Shown piece after piece: positions 26,394-34,786 of a stretch of 64,000 nucleotides of DNA. The position numbers and the translations under genes are program-made. Below the pieces are notes generated by a model. The model was not told the DNA's origin. It worked only from the letters and a program-made list of their open reading frames with translations, and did no database searches. This DNA comes from Achromobacter xylosoxidans (lineage in GTDB: Bacteria > Pseudomonadota > Gammaproteobacteria > Burkholderiales > Burkholderiaceae_B), in NCBI RefSeq assembly GCF_001457475.1, contig NZ_LN831029.1:4216001-4280000 (forward strand), read 5' to 3'. Numbering within the stretch: the stretch's first letter is position 1; each line of letters opens with the position of its first letter.

Positions 26394-27713
26394 ATGCCTC
26401 TGCGTGGCAAATCCCGGCTCCGGCCGAACGCCCTGGCCACCGTCCTGCGTGCCATCCCGCTGGCCCTCCTGCTGGCCACCGCGTCCAGCGCTTCTGGCCA
26501 GCAGCCCGCCTCCACGCCATCCGGCATGGCGTCCAACGCCGCTTGCCACGACCCGACGGGCTGGAACATCGCCTGCCTGCGCGCGCGCTATTCCGGACCC
26601 GCGGCCGCCTGGCCCGCGCCCACCATCGACGCCGGCGTGCAATGGCATGAATGGGCGCCGGTCCCTCCCGTCGCCAGCCCCCCGCTGCAATGGACCGCCG
26701 CCAATCCCGGCCAGGCCGAACTGGCCGCCGACGTGGCGCGGCCGGCAGTCGTGGCGCTGGGCCAGATGCTGTTCTTCGATACCCGCCTGTCGCGCAAGGG
26801 CGAGGTGTCCTGTGCCTCCTGCCACCAGCCGCAGCGCGCCTTCACCGACGGCCTGCCGCTCGCGGTGGGCGAGGACAAGCTGATGGGCCGACGCCGCTCC
26901 ACGCCGCTGTATGCCGCGCCGTTCGCGCCACGGCTGTTCTGGGATGGCCGCGCGGCCAGCCTCAGGGAACAGGTGATGGGGCCGCTGCACGACCCGCGGG
27001 AAATGAACCACGACGCCGCCGGAGCGGTGGCGCGACTGCGGCAGACCGACATGTATCCCAAGCGCTTCCTGGAGGCGTTCGGCGGCGCGCCGGTGGCGGC
27101 GTCTCCAACGGCTGCATCGGCTTCACCAATAGTTGCATCGGCTTCATCGGCGGCTACCTCAACGGCATCCACGACGGCATCGACGCCGGCATCCGCGATC
27201 GACGCCGACCACCTGGCGCGCGCACTGGCCGCCTACGTGGCCTCGCTGCGCCCCGAGAAGACGCGCTTCGATGACTTCCTGGCCGGCCGCGCCGATGCGC
27301 TGGACGACACCGAACTGCTGGGCCTGCACCTGTTCCGCACCCAGGCGCGCTGCATGAACTGCCATAACGGCCCGCTATTGACCGACCACCAGTTCCACAA
27401 CATCGGCCTGTCGTTCTACGGCCGCCGCAACCAGGACCTGGGGCGCTACGAGGCCACGCGCGATCCCGCCGACCTGGGCAGGTTCCGCACGCCGAGCCTG
27501 CGCAACGTGGCGCAAGCCGGCCCATGGATGCACAACGGCCTGTTCCCGGACCTGCGGGGGCTGCTGCGGATGTACAACGCCGGCATGGGCCGCGAAGCGC
27601 CGCCGGCCGATCCCCCGGACCCGCATGCGCCGCGCAAGTCGGCGCACATCAAGCCGCTCGACCTGAGCCCGGCCGAGATCGACGCGCTGCTGGCGTTCCT
27701 GAAGACCTTGTAG
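26394..27713 (+). CDS. Periplasmic di-heme cytochrome c peroxidase / MauG-family protein
   Basis: The ATG at 26394 fits the conserved leader; earlier frames begin inside the promoter. The 439-residue product has a signal peptide (about residues 1-36, ending ASSASGQ) and two heme c sites, CASCH (140-144) and CMNCH (320-324), in the two-domain layout of bacterial di-heme peroxidases and MauG. Such enzymes reduce H2O2 or oxidise a protein side chain in the periplasm. Residues about 233-270 are a low-complexity Ala/Ser/Thr linker between the domains, not usual for the family. Sharing the receptors' promoter suggests that it acts with them, perhaps on the imported ligand or a partner peptide; this is inference. 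Confidence 0.88.
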   Translation: MPLRGKSRLRPNALATVLRAIPLALLLATASSASGQQPASTPSGMASNAACHDPTGWNIACLRARYSGPAAAWPAPTIDAGVQWHEWAPVPPVASPPLQWTAANPGQAELAADVARPAVVALGQMLFFDTRLSRKGEVSCASCHQPQRAFTDGLPLAVGEDKLMGRRRSTPLYAAPFAPRLFWDGRAASLREQVMGPLHDPREMNHDAAGAVARLRQTDMYPKRFLEAFGGAPVAASPTAASASPIVASASSAATSTASTTASTPASAIDADHLARALAAYVASLRPEKTRFDDFLAGRADALDDTELLGLHLFRTQARCMNCHNGPLLTDHQFHNIGLSFYGRRNQDLGRYEATRDPADLGRFRTPSLRNVAQAGPWMHNGLFPDLRGLLRMYNAGMGREAPPADPPDPHAPRKSAHIKPLDLSPAEIDALLAFLKTL

Positions 27714-27740
27714 TGCGCTCCGCCGACAACGCGGCGCTGG

Positions 27741-27775
27741 AAAAAAGAATGGCCGCGGCGAAAGCCGCGGCCATT
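27741..27775 (-). terminator. Terminator of the desaturase-uvrD-chorismate mutase operon
   Basis: AATGGCCGCGGC and GCCGCGGCCATT form a 12-bp stem with a GAAA loop, and the A tract at 27741-27746 becomes a U tract in the leftward direction. It lies between two convergent units and fits the leftward operon best. Confidence 0.8.
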
Positions 27776-27832
27776 GGACCTTTCGCTGCGCGAACGGCCG
27801 CGCCCTGGCGGACAGCGGCCGTCAGGCGCGCA

Positions 27833-28138
27833 TCACGAATAGGGACGTTCGCGCAGGCGCGTGTGGTGATCGACCACGGTGTCGATCACTTCGCGCAGAA
27901 TGGTCTCGGCCAGGGCCGGCGGCACGCCGGCTTCTTCGGCCAGGCGCCGGATGCGCTGGACCTGCTGGTCCTCGCGCACCGGATCCACCAGGTCCATGTC
28001 GTTGGCCTGCTTTAGCTCACCGATCATGTCCGTGCAGCGAAAGCGCACCCCCAGCAGCAGGATGATCTGCTGGTCGATCTCGTCGACTTCGGCGCGCAGC
28101 GATGCCAGTTCGGCTTTCGGGGAATCTTGATTGGCCAT
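27833..28138 (-). CDS. AroQ-type chorismate mutase
   Basis: This 101-residue helical protein (start ATG 28138, MANQDSPK) matches the compact AroQ fold that converts chorismate to prephenate. The expected active-site pattern is visible: Arg in SLRAEVDEID, Arg in GVRFR, Lys in IGELK, and D-P-x-R-E in LVDPVRED. It lacks a fused prephenate dehydratase and has no signal peptide, so it is a free-standing monofunctional form or a relative working on a similar acid (isochorismate-pyruvate lyase type). It overlaps the end of uvrD closely and is probably cotranscribed, an odd partnership. Confidence 0.82.
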   Translation of the reverse strand: MANQDSPKAELASLRAEVDEIDQQIILLLGVRFRCTDMIGELKQANDMDLVDPVREDQQVQRIRRLAEEAGVPPALAETILREVIDTVVDHHTRLRERPYS

Positions 28139-28143
28139 GTCTT

Positions 28144-30435
28144 TCAACCTTGAACGATATCCAGCTTGGCGATGCCCAGCGCCAGCGTCTTGGACCCGAC
28201 ATCGCGGAAATGGATCTCCGCCTGGGCGTCCTGCCCCGCGCCGCTCAGGCTGACGATGGTGCCGTCACCGAAACGGGCGTGGTGCACGCCCTGCCCTACA
28301 CGATACTGCTTGTCGCCGACGGTGACGCCGGAGGCCGTGCCGCGCGGTTGACGCGGCGCAATGGTGTTGGTGGGCTTGCGGCCGAAGGCGTCGCCGCGGT
28401 TGCCGTTCCAGCCGCCACCGGCGCTGAGCGCCGGCGCCAGGCCGGCCTTGGGCGACAGCCACTTGAGATGCTGCTCGGGAATTTCGTCGAGAAAGCGCGA
28501 ACGCATGGCGTAGCGCGTCTGGCCATGCAGCATGCGGCTTTGCGCCAGGCTGATGTACAGGCGCTGGCGCGCGCGGGTGATCGCCACGTACATGAGGCGG
28601 CGTTCTTCTTCCAGGCCGGATTGCTCCAGGATGCTGTTCTCGTGCGGGAACAGGCCTTCCTCGAGGCCGGTGATAAAGACAGCGTCGAACTCCAGGCCCT
28701 TGGCCGCGTGCACGGTCATGAGCTGCACGGCGTCCTGGCCCTGCTGGGCCTGATTGTCGCCGGCCTCGAGCGCGGCGTGCGACAGGAAAGCCGCCAGCGG
28801 CGTCAGGCCGTCGGACGCCACCGGCGCCGCATCGACCACCCCGGGCATCAGCGTGCTGGAGGTGGCCTGCTCGGGCACCACGCCGGCGGGCATGCCGTCG
28901 TAGTTTTCCTCGGACGCAAACACCGCCGCGGCGGTGATCAGTTCGTTCAGGTTTTCGAGGCGCTCGGCGCCTTCGCGCTCGGCCTTGTAGTGCGCGTTCA
29001 GGCCGCTGGCCTCGAGCATGTGCTCGACCATTTCGGGCAGCGGCAGGTCGCGCGTTTCCTCGGTCATGCGATGGATCAGCTGGGCGAACTGGGCCAGGTT
29101 GGAGCCGCCCTTGCCGGCCACCAGCGCCACGGCCGCGTACAGGCTGGAATCGTGCGCGCGGGCCGCGTCGGCCAGCTGTTCCAGCGTGCGCGCGCCGATG
29201 CCGCGCGTGGGGAAATTCACTACCCGCATCCACGAGGTGTCGTCGTGCGGATTGGCCATCAGGCGCAGGTAGGCCAGGGCGTGCTTGATTTCCTGGCGCT
29301 CGAAGAAGCGCAGGCCGCCATACACCTTGTAGGGTATGCCGGCCGAGAAGATGGCGTGTTCGATCACGCGCGACTGCGCGTTGCTGCGGTAGAGCACGGC
29401 GATCTCGCGCCGCAGGCTGCCTTCGTGGATCAGCGAGCGGATCTCGTCGACGATCCATTGCGCTTCCATGCCGTCCGAGGGCTGCTCGATGACGCGCACC
29501 GGTTCGCCTTCGCCCTGGTCGGTCCAGAGGTTCTTGCCCAGGCGGCCGCTGTTGTGGCCGATGAGCGCGTTGGCCGAATCCAGGATGTGGCCGTACGAGC
29601 GGTAGTTCTGCTCCAGGCGGATGACGGTGCCGTGCGCGTAGTCGCGCTCGAAGTCGGACATGTTGCCGACGTTGGCGCCGCGGAACGCGTAGATCGACTG
29701 GTCGTCGTCGCCCACGGCGAAGATCGCCGCGCCGCCGCCGGCCAGCAGCCGCAGCCACTTGTACTGCAGCGTGTTGGTGTCCTGGAACTCGTCGACCAGG
29801 ATGTGGCGGAAACGGCGTTGGTAGTGCTCGCGCACCGACGCGTTGCGCGACAGCAGTTCGTAGGCGCGCAGCAGCAGCTCGGCGAAGTCGACCACGCCTT
29901 CGCGCTGGCACTGGGCTTCGTAGAGCTGGTAGATCTCGATCAGGCGGCGGCGATGCGCGTCATAGGCTTCGACGTCGGCGGGGCGCAGGCCCTCTTCCTT
30001 GGCGCCGTTGATGAAGCGCTGCACGTCGCGCGGCGGGTATTTTTCGTCGTCGACGCCGTTGGCCTTCATCAGCCGCTTGATGGCGGCGAGCTGGTCGGTG
30101 ACGTCGAGGATCTGGAAGGTCTGCGGCAGGCCGGCGTCGCGATGATGCGCGCGCAGCATGCGGTTGCACAGGCCGTGGAAGGTGCCGATCCAGAGGCCGC
30201 GCGTATCGATCGGCAGGATGGCCGACATGCGCGCCAGCATTTCGCGGGCGGCCTTGTTGGTGAACGTGACCGCCAGCAGCCCAAAAGGCGAGGCCTGGCC
30301 GGTTTGAATCAGCCAGGCCATGCGGGTGGTGAGCACCCGGGTCTTGCCGCTGCCCGCCCCGGCCAGGACCAGGGCGTGCTGCGGTTCTAACGTTACTGCG
30401 GCGCGTTGTTCAGGATTGAGTTTCTCTAGCATCAT
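28144..30435 (-). CDS. uvrD: UvrD-type superfamily 1 DNA helicase
   Basis: This 763-residue 3'-5' helicase of the UvrD/PcrA/Rep family unwinds DNA in excision repair and mismatch repair. It starts MMLEKLNPEQRAAV; Walker A is AGAGSGKT (25-32), Walker B and the Q-motif region is VDEFQDTN near 213-218, followed by GDDDQSIYAFRGA, and motif VI is VAITRARQRLYI. Its C-terminal PcrA/UvrD-like tail (VGDKQYRVGQGVHHARFGDG) is the RNA-polymerase-interacting Tudor-like region seen in UvrD. The ATG overlaps the stop of the desaturase gene. Confidence 0.93.
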   Translation of the reverse strand: MMLEKLNPEQRAAVTLEPQHALVLAGAGSGKTRVLTTRMAWLIQTGQASPFGLLAVTFTNKAAREMLARMSAILPIDTRGLWIGTFHGLCNRMLRAHHRDAGLPQTFQILDVTDQLAAIKRLMKANGVDDEKYPPRDVQRFINGAKEEGLRPADVEAYDAHRRRLIEIYQLYEAQCQREGVVDFAELLLRAYELLSRNASVREHYQRRFRHILVDEFQDTNTLQYKWLRLLAGGGAAIFAVGDDDQSIYAFRGANVGNMSDFERDYAHGTVIRLEQNYRSYGHILDSANALIGHNSGRLGKNLWTDQGEGEPVRVIEQPSDGMEAQWIVDEIRSLIHEGSLRREIAVLYRSNAQSRVIEHAIFSAGIPYKVYGGLRFFERQEIKHALAYLRLMANPHDDTSWMRVVNFPTRGIGARTLEQLADAARAHDSSLYAAVALVAGKGGSNLAQFAQLIHRMTEETRDLPLPEMVEHMLEASGLNAHYKAEREGAERLENLNELITAAAVFASEENYDGMPAGVVPEQATSSTLMPGVVDAAPVASDGLTPLAAFLSHAALEAGDNQAQQGQDAVQLMTVHAAKGLEFDAVFITGLEEGLFPHENSILEQSGLEEERRLMYVAITRARQRLYISLAQSRMLHGQTRYAMRSRFLDEIPEQHLKWLSPKAGLAPALSAGGGWNGNRGDAFGRKPTNTIAPRQPRGTASGVTVGDKQYRVGQGVHHARFGDGTIVSLSGAGQDAQAEIHFRDVGSKTLALGIAKLDIVQG

Positions 30436-31640
30436 GCCGCGTAGCGGCGCAGACGTTGAGCGAATTGCTCGAGCCCGGCGATGCCGCTTTGCTGGGCGCG
30501 CTGGCACCAGGCCTGCAGGTCATGGAGAAGCTGTTCGCTGCTGGCGCTGGAGCTTTCCCAGATGCGGCCGAGTTCGCGGCGCATCTGCACCAGCGTCGAC
30601 AGCGACTTGTTCTGGGCGATGGCCTTGTCCACGGCTTCGAGTTGCTCCGGTTGCAGGATGTCCTCGTTGCGGTGGATGGCGCGGCGCACCTTGTGCAGCT
30701 TGTTCCAGCCGCATTCGGCGTTGCCGTCCTGGCGCGAGGCCTTCAGCTTGGCCAGTTCCTCGCGGGCGGCGCTCTTGATCACGTCCGCGTAGCGGGCCAT
30801 GACTTCGTAGCGGTGCGTGATCACGCCTTGCAGCGTGCGCAGGTCGATGCCGGTCTTGGAGTCATCCAGCTTGAGCTTGGGCGCGACCTTCTTGATCTTG
30901 GCCAGGCCCAGGAACTTCAGGATGTTGATGTAGCACCAGCCGATGTCGAACTCGTACCACTTGGCCGAGAACTTGGCCGACGTGCCGTGGGCGTGGTGGT
31001 TGTTGTGCAGCTCTTCGCCGCCGATCACGATGCCCCACGGGAACACGTTGGTGCTGGTGTCCGGGCTGTTGTAGTTGCGATAGCCCCAGTAGTGGCCGAT
31101 GCCGTTGACGACGCCGGCCGCCCAGAAGGGAATCCAGGCCATCTGCACCGCCCACACCGTGACGCCGATCGCGCCGAACAGGGCGATGTCGATGGCGAGC
31201 ATGGTCAGCACGCCCCACAGGCTGTGCTTGCTGTAGACGTTGCGTTCGAGCCAGTCGTCAGGCGTGCCGTGGCCGAACTTGGCCATGGTTTCCTTGTTGT
31301 TGGATTCTTCGCGGTAGAGCTCGGCGCCGCGGAACAGCACCTTCCAGATGCCGAACAGGATGGGCGAATGGGGATCGCCTTCCTTTTCGCACTTGGCGTG
31401 ATGCTTGCGGTGGATGGCAACCCATTCCTTGGTGACCATGCCGGTCGTCATCCAGAGCCAGAAGCGGAAGAAGTGCATGACGGCCGGATGCAGATCCAGG
31501 CCCCGGTGCGCCTGGCTGCGGTGCAGGAAGACGGTGACGGACACAATGGTGATGTGCGTCATGACCAGGGTGAAAACGACGATCTGCCACCAAGTGGCTT
31601 GGGTCAAACCGCCGGCAATGAAGGAGAGGATGTAATCCAT
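30432..31640 (-). CDS. Membrane acyl (acyl-CoA/delta-9 type) fatty acid desaturase
   Basis: This 402-residue integral membrane di-iron enzyme introduces a double bond into fatty acyl chains. The three His boxes are HRSQAH (H40-H45), HRKHH (H77-H81) and HNNHH with following HAHGT. Hydrophobic segments are at about 15-38, 55-72, 140-170 and 175-190. A C-terminal extension of some 130 residues is charged and helical and is longer than in minimal delta-9 desaturases. It is the promoter-proximal gene of the operon with uvrD and a chorismate mutase, and its regulation (for example by temperature) is not visible in the sequence. Confidence 0.9.
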   Translation of the reverse strand: MDYILSFIAGGLTQATWWQIVVFTLVMTHITIVSVTVFLHRSQAHRGLDLHPAVMHFFRFWLWMTTGMVTKEWVAIHRKHHAKCEKEGDPHSPILFGIWKVLFRGAELYREESNNKETMAKFGHGTPDDWLERNVYSKHSLWGVLTMLAIDIALFGAIGVTVWAVQMAWIPFWAAGVVNGIGHYWGYRNYNSPDTSTNVFPWGIVIGGEELHNNHHAHGTSAKFSAKWYEFDIGWCYINILKFLGLAKIKKVAPKLKLDDSKTGIDLRTLQGVITHRYEVMARYADVIKSAAREELAKLKASRQDGNAECGWNKLHKVRRAIHRNEDILQPEQLEAVDKAIAQNKSLSTLVQMRRELGRIWESSSASSEQLLHDLQAWCQRAQQSGIAGLEQFAQRLRRYAA

Positions 31641-31964
31641 AAAGCTGTAGTGAGCCTCGCTTGAAGAGTGCCTGAAGTTTAGCTTACCTTTGCCGCGTTA
31701 TGACAACGGAGTTTCAAAATAGTTGTTGAGCGAAATCAAGGACTAAGCCCTGCTTTTGACATTTTGACGGCAAGCTCGCGGCCGGGTTGGCGGCCCGTTC
31801 GCGACGCGACTGGCGCTTTCCTGGCGGGGAATCGTCTTCGCGCAATCACTGGGTTTTGGCCTTCTTTCGCGATTAAAGTTCCTGTCAGGCTGGGCCGCTG
31901 TCTTGCAGGCGCCACGCGCCTGGCGCACACTTCGGTCCGCCGTCACCGCTCCCACCGTCATACG
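31641..31964. other. Intergenic region between the desaturase operon and a secreted-protein gene
   Basis: About 320 bases separate these divergent genes. The first 120 are AT-richer (TATGACAACGG, TTTCAAAATAG) and should hold the leftward desaturase promoter. I did not find a convincing inverted repeat, RNA gene or riboswitch. The frame running through the right half from 31764 lacks support. Confidence 0.5.
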
Positions 31965-32360
31965 ATGTTCCGCAAAATAACCCGTCCCCATTTCGTTGCC
32001 GCCTTGAGCGCCGCAATCGCGTCCGTGGCTGCACCGGCCGCCGCGCAGTCGCTGAAAACCGGGGACATAGCCGTATTGGCGTCCTATTACGAGATCCGCG
32101 GGTCGGACTGCCTGGCGCTGCGCGCGCCGCGCGTGACCATCACCCTGCAGCCGCGGCTGGGCACCGCCAGCATCGTGCAGACCCGCGGCCAGTCCAGCGA
32201 CTCGGGACGTTGCGCATATAAGACAGTGCCGATCGCGCAACTGGTCTACCAGGCCAGGCAGCCTGGGTCCGATTCGCTGGCGTGGGAAGTCAAATACCAG
32301 AATAAGACGGTGGGAACGCGCCGCTACAGCGCCACGCTCGGCATCGCGCCGGCTCCCTGA
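31965..32360 (+). CDS. Small secreted protein of unknown function
   Basis: Starting at ATG 31965, the 131-residue product carries a signal peptide (MFRKITRPHFVAALSAAIAS to AAPAAAQ) and about 103 mature residues with two cysteines (GSDCLALRA and SGRCAYKTV) that could form a disulfide. The mature part is rich in beta-type sequence and looks periplasmic or outer-membrane associated. No known family is recognised. The ribosome-binding site is weak. It is a single gene between leftward units. Confidence 0.65.
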   Translation: MFRKITRPHFVAALSAAIASVAAPAAAQSLKTGDIAVLASYYEIRGSDCLALRAPRVTITLQPRLGTASIVQTRGQSSDSGRCAYKTVPIAQLVYQARQPGSDSLAWEVKYQNKTVGTRRYSATLGIAPAP

Positions 32361-32504
32361 GCGCTCCCCCACCCCGAACGCCCCCGAGCGGCGCGTAAGC
32401 GGCACCCTGAGCGGCTCTTTCAGCGCCTCCCCGCATGGCCGCCGTGCGCGGCTACCGCGCCGCTTCCGCAAGTCATCCGCCGGGAAGGCGGCCGTGCCGC
32501 CGCC

Positions 32505-32528
32505 GGCGGGCCCATCGATGGACCCGCC
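32505..32528 (-). terminator. Possible hairpin after rsmB
   Basis: GGCGGG-C-CCAT and ATGG-A-CCCGCC pair across a CG loop with one mismatch, 22 bases beyond the rsmB stop. No U tract follows in the leftward direction, so it is a weak terminator candidate at best. Confidence 0.35.
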
Positions 32529-32550
32529 GTTGGCCTGACCGGCAGCGGAT

Positions 32551-34701
32551 TCAAGCCGAAGGCTTGTCCTGGTCGGCGGCAGCGCTTGCGGGGACAGTCT
32601 CATCCGCATCCGCAACCGCCGCTTCGGCCCCTTCTTCCGGCAGCGCCTCGGCATCGGCCTCGATGGCGGCCTGCGTCGCGTCCTCGCCCGCGGCGGCGTT
32701 CTTCTTGCGGCGCTCGAAAACGGCGGCGAAGAAGCCGTCGGTGCCGTGGACGTCCGGACGCAGCTGGACGTACGGCCCTTCGAGCTTCAGGTTGTCGCAA
32801 CGGCCCGCCAGGATCTCGGCGGCGTCCAGGCGCTCGAAGTCCGGATGGCTGGCCAGGAAGCGTTCGGCCTGCACTTCGTTTTCCTCGGCCAGCAGGCTGC
32901 AGGTGGCATAGACCAGCCGCCCGCCGGGCGCGACGCAGCGCGCGGCGCTGTTGAGGATGCGTTCCTGCAGTTGGCCAAGCTCGGCCAGCGCTTCGGGGTG
33001 CTGGCGCCATTTCAGGTCGGGATTGCGGCGCAGCGTGCCGATGCCGCTGCACGGCGCGTCGACCAGCACGCGCTGGGCCTTGCCGGCCAGGCGCTTGACG
33101 CGGGCATCGTTTTCGCTGTCGATCGCCACCGGCACCACGTTGGACAGGCCGCTGCGGGCAAAGCGCGGCTTGGCGCGCGCCAGGCGGGCGGCCGAGACGT
33201 CGAAGGCGTAGAGCCTGCCGGTGGACCGCATCAGCGCGCCCAGCAGCAAGGTCTTGCCGCCCGCGCCGGCGCAGAAGTCGATGATCATTTCGCCGCGGCG
33301 CGGGGCCACCAGCAGGGCCAACAACTGGCTGCCCTCGTCCTGTACTTCGATGCTGCCGTTCTCGAACTGCGGCCAGCGGTTGATGGCCGGGCGGCCTTCC
33401 ATGCGGATGCCCCAGGGCGAGTACGGCATGGCCACGGGTTCGTAGCGGCCGGCGCTCTGTTGCAGTTCGGCGAGCATGGCGTCGCGCTCGACCTTGAGCG
33501 GATTGACGCGCAGGTCCAGGCTGGCCTGGCGGTTGAGCGCCTCGATCAGGGTTTCGGGGCTGTCCATGGCGCCCAGGCGCTCGTCGAGCCAGTCGGGGAT
33601 GCTGCCACGGACGGCGCGCGGCAGCGTCGCCAGGTCGATCTGCAGGACGCGCTGGAGCCATTCGGCTTCGGCCGGGTCCAGGCCTTCCTGCAGCGTTTCC
33701 TTGCCCAGGGTGGCGGCCAGGCCCAGGATGGCCAGGCGGCGCGAAGCCGGCCCGACGCCGCTTTCGCCGAACTGGCGATAGCGGCGCAGGTGGCGCAGCA
33801 CGTCGTAAACGGCTTCGGCCACTTCCGAGCGGTCACGCGCGCCCAGGCCGGGATGGCCACGCAGCCAGTGCGACAGGGCCGCGTCGGCCGGGTAGGTCCA
33901 TTGCAGGATCTCGCCCAGCACGCGCTGCACCTGGTCGATGCGGCTGGCGGCATACGACAGGCGCGGGCGGTTGAATTGCGGCTTCTGCGGGGCGGCGTCA
34001 CGCTGGCCCTGGCCTTCGCGGCGGTCGGAACCGTGGAACCCACGCTCGCCATCGCGGCCTTCGCCACGCGGGGAGCCATAGGAGGGACGTGAATCCGAAC
34101 GGCCCTGGCCTTCACGGCGGTCCGAACCGAAGGAACCACGCTCGCCGCCACGGCCTTCGCCACGCGAAGCGCCATAGGAGGGACGCGAATCCGGACGGCC
34201 GAAGCCTTCACGGCGGTCCGAACCGAAGGAGCCGCGCTCGCCGCCACGGCCTTCGCCACGCGGAGCGCCGTAGGACGGGCGCGAATCCGGGCGACCCTGG
34301 CCTTCGCGACGGTCCGAACCGAAGGAACCGCGCTCGCCGCCACGGCCTTCGCCACGCGGGGAGCCATAGGAGGGACGTGAATCCGGGCGGCCCTGGCCTT
34401 CACGGCGGTCCGAGCCAAAGGAACCCCGTTCACCGCCACGGCCTTGGCCTTCGCGGCGGTCCGAGCCGTACGCGCCACGCTCGCCACGCGGCGCGTCATA
34501 GGACGGACGCGGGGTCGGACGGCTGTCGCGGCGCTCGTCCGAACGGCCTTCGCGGCCTTCCCGGCCACCGGCGGCGCGCTCGGGGCGCGGCGCCCGCTCC
34601 TGGGCGGCGCGGGCCTCGCCCTTGGGGCGCGAGAAGAAGGACCGGCCGTCACGCTCTCCGGCGGCTGCCGGGCGGGAACGCGGAGATTGGGGTTTGCTCA
34701 T
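32551..34701 (-). CDS. rsmB-like: RsmB/NOP-family rRNA cytosine-C5 methyltransferase with long repetitive N-terminus
   Basis: The catalytic portion (about residues 235-660 of 716) has the NusB-like N-terminal part, the SAM-binding DFCAGAGGKTLLLGALM, the first active-site Cys in DAPCSGIGTLRRNPDLKW and the second in YATCSLLAEENE, as in RsmB-type enzymes that methylate C967 of 16S rRNA. In front lies an unusual 230-residue extension of Arg, Gly, Ser, Asp and Pro with 32-residue tandem units. A short acidic, Ala-rich tail also follows. I start at ATG 34701; a GTG at 34725 is also possible. The extension should bind RNA. It is transcribed after purN. Confidence 0.82.
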   Translation of the reverse strand: MSKPQSPRSRPAAAGERDGRSFFSRPKGEARAAQERAPRPERAAGGREGREGRSDERRDSRPTPRPSYDAPRGERGAYGSDRREGQGRGGERGSFGSDRREGQGRPDSRPSYGSPRGEGRGGERGSFGSDRREGQGRPDSRPSYGAPRGEGRGGERGSFGSDRREGFGRPDSRPSYGASRGEGRGGERGSFGSDRREGQGRSDSRPSYGSPRGEGRDGERGFHGSDRREGQGQRDAAPQKPQFNRPRLSYAASRIDQVQRVLGEILQWTYPADAALSHWLRGHPGLGARDRSEVAEAVYDVLRHLRRYRQFGESGVGPASRRLAILGLAATLGKETLQEGLDPAEAEWLQRVLQIDLATLPRAVRGSIPDWLDERLGAMDSPETLIEALNRQASLDLRVNPLKVERDAMLAELQQSAGRYEPVAMPYSPWGIRMEGRPAINRWPQFENGSIEVQDEGSQLLALLVAPRRGEMIIDFCAGAGGKTLLLGALMRSTGRLYAFDVSAARLARAKPRFARSGLSNVVPVAIDSENDARVKRLAGKAQRVLVDAPCSGIGTLRRNPDLKWRQHPEALAELGQLQERILNSAARCVAPGGRLVYATCSLLAEENEVQAERFLASHPDFERLDAAEILAGRCDNLKLEGPYVQLRPDVHGTDGFFAAVFERRKKNAAAGEDATQAAIEADAEALPEEGAEAAVADADETVPASAAADQDKPSA
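34006..34485 (-). repeat. 96-bp tandem repeats encoding 32-residue Arg/Gly units in rsmB-like gene
   Basis: About four and a half copies encode a unit close to GERGSFGSDRREGQGRPDSR plus PSYGSPRGEGRG. Copies differ by a few residues (SPRG, APRG, ASRG; QG or FG), which also differ in synonymous bases, so the expansion is not brand new. The DNA repeat makes the region prone to length change. Confidence 0.85.
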
Positions 34702-34786
34702 GGTGTATTCCAGTGGGGCGGACACATGCCGCCCGATAAATGCGATTCAGGGCCGTCGGCGGCCCGGCTGCGCGGCGGGCGTCGGC

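Noticed and set aside
31764..31964. In-frame extension of the secreted protein gene
   Set aside because: Starting at 31965 yields a proper signal peptide; the upstream part would bury it and has no ribosome-binding site.
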